Part shown: one piece after another, positions 1 through 7,377 of the stretch | Numbering within the stretch: the first letter of the stretch is position 1 | Layout of the letters: the number at the start of each line of letters is the position of its first letter | Assembly (NCBI GenBank): GCA_023394045.1 | Contig: JAEXBN010000030.1 | Coordinates: forward strand, 1-10,318 | DNA length: 10,318 nucleotides | Source: Bacillota bacterium | Lineage (GTDB): Bacteria > Bacillota > Clostridia > Tissierellales > Peptoniphilaceae | Direction of reading: 5' to 3' | Position numbers and translations under genes: made by a program | Notes under the pieces: generated by a model | What the model was told of the DNA's origin: nothing | The model's input: the letters and a program-made list of their open reading frames with translations, nothing else | Databases searched by the model: none

Positions 1-139
1 TGAAACCTCCCACGAGCGCCCCGATCATCAGACATCCTTGATTCATTGGATGTGGCGAATCGCCTAAAAAAGCTCGCATCCGCATCAAAATCCTATGCCG
101 AATCACCCCGTTCCGAACCAGATGATGCCATCGTTTCAT
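1..139 (-). CDS. TadB-like Tad pilus assembly membrane protein (N-terminal part, cut by window edge)
   Basis: Reading the minus strand from an ATG at 139-137 gives 46 codons without a stop up to the window edge. The protein begins MKRWHHLVRNGVIRHRI, a strongly basic stretch, and then enters a glycine-rich hydrophobic segment (LMIGALVGGF) that looks like the first membrane helix. The ATG overlaps the TGA stop of the upstream ATPase gene as ATGA, and a GGGAGGG sequence seven bases before it can serve as ribosome binding site, so the two genes are probably translationally coupled. In Tad operons the gene directly after cpaF/tadA usually encodes TadB, an inner-membrane platform protein with a T2SSF domain. 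The assignment rests on position, overlap and the membrane-protein start; the diagnostic T2SSF domain lies outside the window. Confidence 0.6.
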   Translation of the reverse strand, partial: MKRWHHLVRNGVIRHRILMRMRAFLGDSPHPMNQGCLMIGALVGGF

Positions 140-1383
140 TCAGATCCCTCCCGTCTTTCATCTTCAACATCAGGAAGCCTAAGCGGAATTCCAGCACGGA
201 CAAATTTTTCTTTCCGAAACATCTCTGCTGTCCGGCAAGAGAGCTCGCCAATGTTTTGTTCATCCATATTTCTTTCAAAAATCGTGTGATAGGCGATGGT
301 TCGATCCGCCAATACCGGCTCCTGAATCGAAACCACGTAGCGGCGATGATCTCTTAAACGAGAAACATGAATAAAAAGATCAATGGCTGAGCCAATCTGT
401 TGACGTATCGCCTCAAGAGGAATGCCCTCATGCCCGCTTAAAATCATCGTCTCTAGACGCAGCTGCATATCCGCAATGGAGTTCGCATGCCCCGTCGAAA
501 ACGAGCCGTCATGCCCCGTATTCATCGCCTGAATCGCATCCAATGCTTCTGGACCGCGAACCTCTCCAACGATGATGCGATCCGGTCTCATCCGAAGAGA
601 GGTTCGAATCAAATCTCGGATCGTAATCGCACCTTCTCCCGTCGCCGAAGGGCGTCTCGCTTCCAGCGCCACCCAATTCTCCATATTTTCAAAATTGAGT
701 TCGCGTGCATCTTCAATGGTAATTAGACGCTCTGTTTTCTGTATTTCGTTGGCTAGCGCATTCAACAAGGTCGTCTTTCCCGAGCCTGTTCCTCCCGAAA
801 TAAAGATATTTAAACGTGCTTGGACGCATTGCTTCAAAAAAATCGAAACCTCTGAAGAAAGCGTTCCGTTCTCGACCAGCTCATCTAATGTAAAAATATG
901 CTGGCGAAACCGCCGGATCGTTAACGCGATATCTCCTTCGGCAATAGGATTCAGAACGACATTCACCCTCGAACCGTCATGCATCCGACAATCTGCAATC
1001 GGCGTTCGCTGGTGCACCTCCTTTCCCGCATCATTCACAATTTTTTGAACAATATCCCGATATTTTTGCTCCGACGCAAAGCGTTGTTCCGTCTGTTCAA
1101 TCACGCCATTGCTCTCAACAAAAATCTGATCGAAACGGTTGACCATGATTTCTGTCACCTCCGGATCCTGAAGCCATTCTTCCAACACGTCATATCCGCG
1201 TATGGAGGAGTAGGCTCTTTGCACCAGTTCGGTCCGTTCATTCAGCGAAAGAGATTTCCAACGTTCATCACTTCGGACGCGCCGCTCCAGCGCCAGAATA
1301 AGACGCTGATCATCCATCGATGTCATGTCTACAGAGCGCCGCATGGCTTCAAGCAACGATTCCACCTGCAGAGCAACCGTCAT
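136..1383 (-). CDS. cpaF: CpaF/TadA-family secretion ATPase of a Tad (Flp) pilus system
   Basis: This 415-residue protein is a complete CpaF/TadA-type member of the Type II/IV secretion ATPase family, the cytoplasmic motor that powers assembly of Flp/Tad pili or related secretion. The motifs appear in the expected order: Walker A GGTGSGKTT at residues 197-205, the Asp box ITIEDARELN at 221-230, Walker B DRIIVGEVRG at 268-277 and the His box HDGSFSTGHAN at 291-301. The N-terminal part (about 60-160) matches the family's all-alpha plus PAS-like region, with EIMVNRFDQIFVE. The reading frame stays open to a GTG at 1497 and beyond, but I chose ATG at 1383 because AAAGGAGG stands four bases before it and the protein then starts where CpaF proteins usually do. 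The next gene overlaps its stop codon. No cpaE or cpaB gene is found directly upstream; instead there is a gene-free stretch and then a restriction-modification operon. Confidence 0.93.
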   Translation of the reverse strand: MTVALQVESLLEAMRRSVDMTSMDDQRLILALERRVRSDERWKSLSLNERTELVQRAYSSIRGYDVLEEWLQDPEVTEIMVNRFDQIFVESNGVIEQTEQRFASEQKYRDIVQKIVNDAGKEVHQRTPIADCRMHDGSRVNVVLNPIAEGDIALTIRRFRQHIFTLDELVENGTLSSEVSIFLKQCVQARLNIFISGGTGSGKTTLLNALANEIQKTERLITIEDARELNFENMENWVALEARRPSATGEGAITIRDLIRTSLRMRPDRIIVGEVRGPEALDAIQAMNTGHDGSFSTGHANSIADMQLRLETMILSGHEGIPLEAIRQQIGSAIDLFIHVSRLRDHRRYVVSIQEPVLADRTIAYHTIFERNMDEQNIGELSCRTAEMFRKEKFVRAGIPLRLPDVEDERREGSE

Positions 1384-1808
1384 ATAACCTCCTTTCCGGG
1401 AACAGACCGGACCATCTGCCCCCAGCGCCCATTCCTTCACTCGTCCTGAAGCGATCTGTCCATCGACAGATTCATGATGTGCCGCACGGTAAGTCACCGG
1501 ATCTTCTCCGGCAGTCGGATTGGGGATGAGAACACATCGAAAAGGGCTGTCTATATCTTACGCAGATCGTGTATTTCTCTGCTTTTCTAAATCGTCTTCA
1601 TCCGTTCCATCTTTGTTTCATCGCGCAAAAAATGGAACAAAAAAAGCAACCGTTGATCGAAATGGGGCGCTTTAATGAGATTGGCGTAAACCCAACGTTC
1701 GGAACTGCCTATCTCACAAGTCTTGAAGCCGGGAATGAATCACCAGCATACACCTTACTTCGGATACAACTCTCGCGACGAGATTAAAACAATAAACAGG
1801 AAAGCAGA
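1384..1808. other. Gene-free interval between cpaF and the R-M operon
   Basis: No convincing gene is present. On the minus strand the cpaF frame stays open back to a TAA at 1558-1560, but no start with a ribosome binding site precedes the AGGAGG-linked ATG. A plus-strand open frame at 1569-1787 lacks a ribosome binding site and resembles nothing I know. A second minus-strand open stretch of about 45 codons ends in TAG at about 1588 and has no start codon near its beginning. These fragments could be remains of a gene once upstream of cpaF, or chance. I could not find a clear promoter for cpaF here. Confidence 0.5.
1388..1395 (-). promoter_or_regulatory. Ribosome binding site that sets the cpaF start
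   Basis: On the minus strand AAAGGAGG is followed by TTAT and then ATG at 1383-1381. It is a near-perfect anti-16S match and the reason for rejecting the GTG start 38 codons upstream. Confidence 0.85.
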
Positions 1809-1849
1809 AAATACCCCTGTGTAAGAGTTGGTCTCACACAGGGGTATTT
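1809..1849 (-). terminator. Rho-independent terminator after res
   Basis: A perfect 14-bp stem pairs 1809-1822 with 1836-1849 (AAATACCCCTGTGT with its exact complement), with a 13-base loop. Read on the minus strand the stem ends in TATTTTCTGCTTT, a T-rich tail. It starts four bases after the TAA of res and ends the R-M operon before cpaF. Read on the plus strand the tail is poor in T, so it mainly serves minus-strand transcription. Confidence 0.9.
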
Positions 1850-1853
1850 CGAT

Positions 1854-4841
1854 TTAGTCATTCAGCGGTGTTTCAGTGATTTGCATCGCTTTTTTAAGCA
1901 TGGCATTGATCTCATCCGTTTTCAGCTGCGGCGCAAATTGGACCTTCACGCCGTCCAACTGAATGGAAGCAAAGAATTTCTTTGCGGCTTGAATTTTCAA
2001 TTTTTCAAGAACACGGAGATCATTCTCCCCGGAGACATCCTTCGTTTCAACAATGAAATTCACGCTCAGAGGTTCATTGCCCTTCTTCAACACATACATA
2101 AAGTCCGGACTGGTGGTTCCGCCAAAATAGAGTGGAACGCGAATGGATCGACGCGGGATCTTTCCGAATACGATAACTTCTTGCCCTGTTGATCTTGCGA
2201 TGTTTTCTTTTTCCAATGGCGAATCATAGACAAAGGCATCATACAGGAACTGCTCCGGCACTACCTGATCGCTTGCCCGATAAATACCGATATTTCCTTG
2301 CACGAGGTTTTCCAGCGGATTGCCGTCTTCATCCGTCAAAGCAGAGCCCGAAGTGATGCTGCCCAGCGACGTATAGGAATATCGTTGTCGATACTGATCC
2401 TGCATCCAGGTCTGAAAACGACTCACAAACCTGGCTAACGTCGTTTTACTGAAAAAGCCTTCTGGAAGTTTCTGCAAAGCATTGCGGCGCACTAAGCCTT
2501 GATGGATTTGATTGACGGGAAGGAAGGTCTGTTTGTACGCTCTCTTCAGCCATTCGCCATAAGGGAGTGAGTCATCGACAATATGGTAGTCGGCAACAGA
2601 CTCCTGTGCGGTCAATACGTCATCTTTGCTGACGATTTTCTGACTGATGACATTCTGTGTCGTAACCTGGTAGATATCCTCATCCAAGGAAAGAATGGCA
2701 TCGACGCACTTGCCGATTTCCTCCTCGGTCAGTTCGTCTAACATCAGGTAGTATTTCTGATTTAATTTCTCCCAAAGCTCTCGGATCAGACGATAGTTCT
2801 GAGGGCGAATGTGCACTTGCTTGGGCTTCTCCACGACCTTATCCGGTTTGAGCCCCGTGTTAAAGTCAGGATATTTCTCAAAGAGTTCTGCCGCTTTCCC
2901 TTCGACAATATTTTGATTCATATCCACCAGTCCTGCCTGTAAGAGTTCAATATACAGTGCGGTTTCGTCTTTTCCAGCTGTCGCGGCAACTTTGGGCAAA
3001 AGGTCTCGAATACTCTTAGTATCTGTCTTTGCTTCGGCATTGATCTCGCCGACAAGTTTCCGCGCAAAATCCGATTCCGTATAATCGATCAGATAGGTCA
3101 GATAGAACTGCTCTTCGGATAGGCGATTGCCTTCCTCATCCACCGGCAGACGCAAGCCGCGCCCAACTTCTTGTAATTTGGATATTTCCGACCCAGAAGA
3201 GCGCAGCTTGACAATCTGAAACACATTGGGATTATCCCATCCCTCGCGGAGCGTCCATTTGGAGAAAATAAAGCGCATGGTGTTCCACTTTCCGTTCTTT
3301 TGGTGGAAGGAAAGAAGCGCCTCCTTATCCCGCAAAATGGCATCCACTTCCTGTTGAATCGCTTCATCGCTGTTGGAATGATCTGCGGAGAAATAGCCGC
3401 CGTTGGTCGCTTCTAGGTCCGCTAAGGATGCTTTGAGGTAATCCGCATACTCCTGTTTTCGGGCATCGTTCGATTGATCGAAAAGCGCCAGTCTCTTTTC
3501 CATTTCCTGGCGCAAAAGCTCCTGAAAGCGTAGGCGCAAATGGCCATCATGCCCATCTTCTCCGCGATAGGACGAAATCGCATCAATAAAGAAAAGTGTG
3601 AGCGTTTTAATGCGCCCCGTGCGCCTGAAGTTCTCCCATTCCGCATCAAAGTGGTTGGAAAGTGCCTGTTTGATCATGACGGTTTGGTAGGTTTCGGCAT
3701 AGATGTCCGAGGATAACACATCGCCCACGGCAACAATTTGTCCGCTGGACAGCGTGACGCCTTTTTTGATGGCTGCGTTTTCTGTTTTGCCAATTCCGTC
3801 AATCACAAGCCCCGAAAAGTCGCCGTGAATCTCCGCAAGGCTTTCGCCCAACTGAAGGTCATAATTCTTCTTATTGTGTTCATTGCGGAAGGTGGCTGTT
3901 TTTGGCTTGGAAGCCGAGATTTTCATCAGCTTGAGCTTGGTTTGATCCGACGAAACCGACTCCGGGTACTGTACAGCCACGCCTTTGACCAGCTGGTCGT
4001 TGAATGCATCAATGGAACCCAGATTATAGATGAGATTGTCATAATCGGTCTTGTCCGTCTTTTCCTCTTTCGGAAACGTCGCCCCAAAGCGAATAATGGC
4101 CTGCGGTTTCAACTGTTCCAGAATAACATTCCACGCCTTATTTTCCCGGCGAAAGCGATGCGGCTCATCGATAATCACAATGGGACGGGTTGCCGCCAAG
4201 GCATCATAAGGGACGGATGCTGTTCCCATGATGGTCTGGTCGTAATCAGCCGCCATGGTGGCCTTGGATTGTAGCATCCCGTCGGTCATGAGAAGGCAGT
4301 TGATGCGGTTCCGCTGCAGATAAGAAGCTGAGGCAAAGGCACTCACAGCATAAGGAAACATCTTTCTTCCCTTTGATTTTTTCTGCGGATTGAGCACCTC
4401 TAAATTCAAGCGCACCTGATGTCCAAATAGATCCGAGAAATGTTCCCGGGCGTAATCGGACTCCATGAAGTTCTTCGCACCTTCCTTAATCGGCGTTGAA
4501 GGCACCAGCAGAATAAACTTATGAAAACCATAGCGTTGATGCAGCTCATACATCATCCGTGTATAGACGTAGGTCTTACCTGTCCCGGTTTCCATACGGA
4601 TATCAATGCCAAGATAAGACTCCTCCCGGTGTGTGCGAAGCGCTTTGGATATAGCAGGAAGGCTCTCCACTTCACCATTCTGGATTTCGCAGATATTGGC
4701 TAATAATTGCTGGTCGTGCAGATTAAATACAGGGTTTGCTTCGTAGGACTCCGGGCGCTCTAACGCAACACCTTCAAAAACGTGGTTTAAGGCTTTCAGG
4801 GATTTCGTTTGATGTTCCAGCGTTTGCAGTCGTATTTTCAT
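1854..4841 (-). CDS. res: Type III restriction-modification system, Res subunit (helicase/endonuclease)
   Basis: This 995-residue protein is the restriction subunit of a Type III system. Together with Mod it translocates or diffuses on DNA in an ATP-dependent manner and cuts when two unmethylated sites are engaged. An SF2 helicase core is visible: Walker A METGTGKT at 83-90, DEPH box at 225-228, GATF (motif III position) at 253-256, REGWDNPNV (motif V) at 532-540 and QEVGRGLRLP (motif VI with arginine finger) at 557-566. At the C terminus a PD-(D/E)XK nuclease motif is intact: SPD with D913, then E932-T-K934. Length is close to that of EcoP15I Res (about 970). The gene starts two bases after the stop of mod and has a modest GAGAGG site inside the mod end, so the two are co-transcribed and likely coupled. 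All catalytic motifs are present, so it is probably active. Confidence 0.96.
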   Translation of the reverse strand: MKIRLQTLEHQTKSLKALNHVFEGVALERPESYEANPVFNLHDQQLLANICEIQNGEVESLPAISKALRTHREESYLGIDIRMETGTGKTYVYTRMMYELHQRYGFHKFILLVPSTPIKEGAKNFMESDYAREHFSDLFGHQVRLNLEVLNPQKKSKGRKMFPYAVSAFASASYLQRNRINCLLMTDGMLQSKATMAADYDQTIMGTASVPYDALAATRPIVIIDEPHRFRRENKAWNVILEQLKPQAIIRFGATFPKEEKTDKTDYDNLIYNLGSIDAFNDQLVKGVAVQYPESVSSDQTKLKLMKISASKPKTATFRNEHNKKNYDLQLGESLAEIHGDFSGLVIDGIGKTENAAIKKGVTLSSGQIVAVGDVLSSDIYAETYQTVMIKQALSNHFDAEWENFRRTGRIKTLTLFFIDAISSYRGEDGHDGHLRLRFQELLRQEMEKRLALFDQSNDARKQEYADYLKASLADLEATNGGYFSADHSNSDEAIQQEVDAILRDKEALLSFHQKNGKWNTMRFIFSKWTLREGWDNPNVFQIVKLRSSGSEISKLQEVGRGLRLPVDEEGNRLSEEQFYLTYLIDYTESDFARKLVGEINAEAKTDTKSIRDLLPKVAATAGKDETALYIELLQAGLVDMNQNIVEGKAAELFEKYPDFNTGLKPDKVVEKPKQVHIRPQNYRLIRELWEKLNQKYYLMLDELTEEEIGKCVDAILSLDEDIYQVTTQNVISQKIVSKDDVLTAQESVADYHIVDDSLPYGEWLKRAYKQTFLPVNQIHQGLVRRNALQKLPEGFFSKTTLARFVSRFQTWMQDQYRQRYSYTSLGSITSGSALTDEDGNPLENLVQGNIGIYRASDQVVPEQFLYDAFVYDSPLEKENIARSTGQEVIVFGKIPRRSIRVPLYFGGTTSPDFMYVLKKGNEPLSVNFIVETKDVSGENDLRVLEKLKIQAAKKFFASIQLDGVKVQFAPQLKTDEINAMLKKAMQITETPLND

Positions 4842-4843
4842 GG

Positions 4844-6733
4844 CTAAAACCTCTCGATGATCTCAACCTTTTGTCCGGATTTCAGGACGGAGAGATTCTG
4901 CTTCAACTCATGCATCACCGCAAAGGGTACGGAATAGGGATAGACGACAATCCGGTTGAGTTTCAATTCGCCTCGTTCGATGCGAAGCACCAGCTGTTGC
5001 ACGTCTTCACTCGAAATGCCCTTTTCAATGATATAGCCAGAATCAGAAACAAGATCCATCACGTAGCCAGCCAGCTGGACTTGCTCCGCTTTCGCCAAAA
5101 GGCCAAAGCCGTCCTGATTGAGCCAGGTGGAAAGGATGACCTCATGCCCGGGGGTGTCTGCAAAGGCAAACTTTTCCACATAATCGTCGAACACCACTCG
5201 ATTGTGAAGAGCATTGGGGTCAAACTCAATTAGTTCTTCGATGGTTTTCTCTGTCGGCGTTTGTAAACGCACCAGCTTGAAACCATAATCGATGTCTGCA
5301 CCTGTCTCTTCTTTTATTTTGGTCGCGGCACGTTTAATGCGTTCCCGGCCAATTTCATCGATGGTGCGATAGCCGGCTTGGTAGGCAGGCTTCTTCTCTT
5401 CAATTTTTTCCGGCCATTGGACCATGATATACCGGCGATTGCCGCCGTCTTCTGCATTGAGTTGCATGACGGCTTGAGCGGTGGTGGCTGAGCCGGAGAA
5501 GAAGTCGAGGATATACTCATTATTGTGTAAATTGCCTAATTGTAATAAAGTCTGCAATAATTTTATAGGTTTGCTATTAGTAAATATTGGGCCATCCACC
5601 TCCGGAAACAATTCTTCCAATAGCGAGGTGGCTTCCTGATTATTTCCATACTTTTCGTGTGGAAACCAATTAACAGCTGATTGCCCCTCATTTTCTCGTT
5701 CAAATTGAAATATTTTTTTTCGAGGATATCCTGATCCATTCTTAGGGAAATATATGCGATGATCTGCTAATAGCGCTTGAAAAGTATTTTCGTCTCCCAT
5801 CCATTCTTCTTCATATGCTTTTCCGGAAGGAGTCGTTATTACATAACGAGAGCCTCCCTGATTCTTGCCAACTTTCCAAGGCTTAGAATTCCATGCACCG
5901 CGTGTATCATTATCAGGGTTAGAAAAAACACCTGTTAATCCTATTTTACCAACTCCTATTTGTTTCAATAAGAAGGAGTTTCTTGAATAGACCAACACAT
6001 GCTCAGCAACAAGGCCGATCAATTTCGTCTTATCATTTGGTTGATTATGTCGCCGTCTCCAATTAATGTTCCCTTCAAAGTTTTGTTCGCCAAATATATC
6101 ATCACAAAGCAATTTTAGATTTGATTCTTCGTTATCATCAATACTGATAAATATAACGCCATCATCACTTAGAAGCTCTCGCGCAAGAACCAAACGTGGA
6201 TACATAAAGGTGAGCCAAGCGGAATGTGAGGATTTTCCCTGCATGTCGAGAATGCGCTGGGCTTCTTCTTCATCCATGCCGATTTTCTTGACCAACTGTT
6301 CGACGGTGAAGCCAAAATCATCTTGGTAGACAAAGCCATCCGAGCCGGTGTTGTAGGGCGGATCAATGTAGATGCATTTCACCTGTCCTGTGTAAGACTT
6401 GACGAGGTGTTGCAAGGCATCCAGATTGTCTCCCACGATATAGAGATTCTCAGAATCTTTATTTTCCGGTTTGCTGTTGTGCGCTAAGTCGGGGACAATG
6501 ACCGTTTCCGTCTCTAAACCGGCCCGGTATTTGGCATAAGATTTTCCGAGGAATTTTAACTCATAGCCTTCCTTGGTGATTTGCATCTCATGGGCACGGA
6601 GCATTTCAGTGAACCGGTCCAGCATGAACTGACCATCTTTATCAAAGTATTGCGGAAAGTTTTCTCGAAGCGCGTCCAATTCTAAACGATTTGGCGTTAC
6701 CTCTTCATTGTGTTTTAGAGAATCATAAATCAT
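4844..6733 (-). CDS. mod: Type III restriction-modification system, Mod subunit (adenine-N6 DNA methyltransferase)
   Basis: This protein of 629 residues (from ATG at 6733) methylates adenine in the recognition site and carries the target recognition used by both methylation and cleavage. Numbered from the in-frame GTG at 6736, the catalytic DPPYNTG stands at 125-131 and the S-adenosylmethionine-binding motif DFFSGSATTAQAV at 411-423. The order catalytic motif, target recognition region, SAM motif is that of beta-class N6-adenine methyltransferases such as EcoP15I Mod. I prefer ATG 6733 over GTG 6736 because AGAGGG then has a seven-base spacing. The gene follows the small regulator by 13 bases and precedes res by two. 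The central part, roughly residues 186-405, has about 37% GC against 50-54% on either side, and contains an A8 run at 5713-5720. Motifs and frame are intact, so it should be functional; the recognition sequence cannot be read from here. Confidence 0.96.
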   Translation of the reverse strand: MIYDSLKHNEEVTPNRLELDALRENFPQYFDKDGQFMLDRFTEMLRAHEMQITKEGYELKFLGKSYAKYRAGLETETVIVPDLAHNSKPENKDSENLYIVGDNLDALQHLVKSYTGQVKCIYIDPPYNTGSDGFVYQDDFGFTVEQLVKKIGMDEEEAQRILDMQGKSSHSAWLTFMYPRLVLARELLSDDGVIFISIDDNEESNLKLLCDDIFGEQNFEGNINWRRRHNQPNDKTKLIGLVAEHVLVYSRNSFLLKQIGVGKIGLTGVFSNPDNDTRGAWNSKPWKVGKNQGGSRYVITTPSGKAYEEEWMGDENTFQALLADHRIYFPKNGSGYPRKKIFQFERENEGQSAVNWFPHEKYGNNQEATSLLEELFPEVDGPIFTNSKPIKLLQTLLQLGNLHNNEYILDFFSGSATTAQAVMQLNAEDGGNRRYIMVQWPEKIEEKKPAYQAGYRTIDEIGRERIKRAATKIKEETGADIDYGFKLVRLQTPTEKTIEELIEFDPNALHNRVVFDDYVEKFAFADTPGHEVILSTWLNQDGFGLLAKAEQVQLAGYVMDLVSDSGYIIEKGISSEDVQQLVLRIERGELKLNRIVVYPYSVPFAVMHELKQNLSVLKSGQKVEIIERF

Positions 6734-6746
6734 CACACGTCCCTCT

Positions 6747-6977
6747 TCATCTGATCTTTTTTTCCTTTACCGTGCACTCCGGCACATAATCCACTAAATC
6801 CCCAAAGTTCACATCCCATGCCTGGCATATCTTCCCAAGCACCGAGAGGGAGACCTCCACATCGTGCATCAGTCTTGTCATGGTGTTTGGAGCAATATGC
6901 AGATCACTCCCTAAGCTGCGCGAGGTGAGATGCTTTTCTTTGAGGAGCCTGCGGTATTTCTCATATGACACTGCCAT
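6747..6977 (-). CDS. Small Cro/C1-type HTH regulator heading the Type III R-M operon
   Basis: This 76-residue protein is almost entirely a helix-turn-helix domain of the Cro/C1 type, close to the HTH_26 or YozG-like group. The helix-turn-helix spans about residues 16-40 (TSRSLGSDLHIAPNTMTRLM), followed by a region ending CQAWDVNFGDLVDYVPE, which matches the typical ending of that group (xxGDxLEYVPE). AGGAGG five bases before ATG 6977 fixes the start, and a good promoter lies just upstream. The gene ends 13 bases before mod, and the ribosome binding site of mod starts at its stop codon, so the three genes form one operon. By position it resembles a controller protein that times expression of methylase and nuclease and represses its own promoter. 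That role is inference; small regulators of this kind also occur away from R-M genes. The tail is lysine-rich (VKEKKIR). Confidence 0.88.
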   Translation of the reverse strand: MAVSYEKYRRLLKEKHLTSRSLGSDLHIAPNTMTRLMHDVEVSLSVLGKICQAWDVNFGDLVDYVPECTVKEKKIR

Positions 6978-7003
6978 AGCGGCCTCCTGTTCGTAGTACT
7001 TCT

Positions 7004-7032
7004 ATTATACGGTCCTTTTCTGAAAATCCCAA
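7004..7032 (-). promoter_or_regulatory. Promoter of the HTH-mod-res operon with an internal dyad
   Basis: On the minus strand a TTGGGA -35 (7032-7027) and a perfect TATAAT -10 (7009-7004) are separated by 17 bases, about 27 bases before the regulator's start codon. Inside the spacer is an 11-bp perfect dyad, TTTTC-A-GAAAA on that strand (7016-7026), and near the expected transcription start is the palindrome AGTACT (6995-7000). Either could bind the small HTH protein encoded first in the operon. The promoter is well supported; operator function is inferred. Confidence 0.8.
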
Positions 7033-7081
7033 CATATTAAGAACACGAAGCTCTCCAAGTGCAGAGAGATTTTTTCATTGC

Positions 7082-7250
7082 TTTCGTTCAAATTGCTCAT
7101 TTCCCTCCAGTAGAAAGTGGAGAGGATTTCGCTCAAACCATCCTTGAAGCTCCAGTGGAAGGTTGGAAATGAAATTCATCTGCCCTCGAAAAAAGTGAAG
7201 GCATATCCGCTCAAAACGGCTGTGAACCTCCAACGGGATTTCAAAACAGA
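7082..7250. repeat. Imperfect 78-bp tandem repeat, about two copies
   Basis: The motif with TTCGCTCAAACC near 7128 recurs as TCCGCTCAAAAC near 7206, and CATTTCCCTCCAGTAGAAAG near 7098 recurs in altered form near 7177, giving a period of 78-79 bases. A partial earlier copy of the first motif stands at 7082 (TTTCGTTCAAA). By eye, identity between copies is around 60%. Read on the minus strand an open frame (7266-7075) shows the same period as 26 residues, with FERICLHF followed by FERNPLHF and PLEV followed by PLEL. That frame has no ribosome binding site before its ATG, so I list it as repeat and not as a gene. It could be a non-coding intergenic repeat or a degraded repeat protein. Confidence 0.55.
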
Positions 7251-7302
7251 ATACGGCGTGCTTCATTTGCGCATCTGTTCTACTCTAAGAGACACAATTT
7301 AG

Positions 7303-7341
7303 TTGACGCTCTCGCATAAAATTCGATTTATCTTGTATGAT
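7303..7341 (+). promoter_or_regulatory. Possible promoter of the divergent XRE regulator
   Basis: TTGACG at 7303-7308 is a good -35 element. At the normal distance only weak -10 candidates occur (ATTTAT at 7326 or TTTATC at 7327). A better -10 match, TATGAT at 7336-7341, is 27 bases away from that -35 and would lack a good partner. The true pairing is therefore open. The TATGAT overlaps the dyad at 7337-7352. Confidence 0.4.
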
Positions 7342-7352
7342 ATGTCTATCAT
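7337..7352. promoter_or_regulatory. Perfect inverted repeat, likely operator of the XRE regulator
   Basis: ATGATA-TGTC-TATCAT is a perfect 6-4-6 dyad lying 25 bases before the regulator's start codon and overlapping a possible -10. It is followed at once by a second small palindrome (ATCA-T-TGAT, 7349-7357). Spacing and size fit binding by a dimer of a Cro/C1-type repressor, so autoregulation is the simplest reading. Confidence 0.6.
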
Positions 7353-7377
7353 TGATATTACCGATCAGGAGGATGCT

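Noticed and set aside
1384..1497. N-terminal extension of CpaF by 38 residues from GTG 1497
   Set aside because: No ribosome binding site there, while ATG 1383 has AAAGGAGG in front and gives the usual protein start.
1569..1787. 72-codon plus-strand open frame
   Set aside because: No ribosome binding site at the start or at the internal ATG 1632, no known family, and it lies in a gene-free stretch between minus-strand genes.
3738..4274. 178-codon plus-strand open frame inside res
   Set aside because: Antisense to the conserved helicase core of res, with cysteine- and phenylalanine-rich composition typical of a shadow frame.
4736..5233. 165-codon plus-strand open frame across the res/mod junction
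   Set aside because: Antisense to two well supported genes and without domain or ribosome binding site evidence.
7082..7250. CRISPR array
   Set aside because: Only about two degenerate units with a 78-base period and no constant repeat or unique spacers; no cas genes.
7075..7266. 63-codon minus-strand frame with FER/LHF repeats
   Set aside because: No ribosome binding site before its ATG; kept as a repeat and as a finding rather than as a gene.
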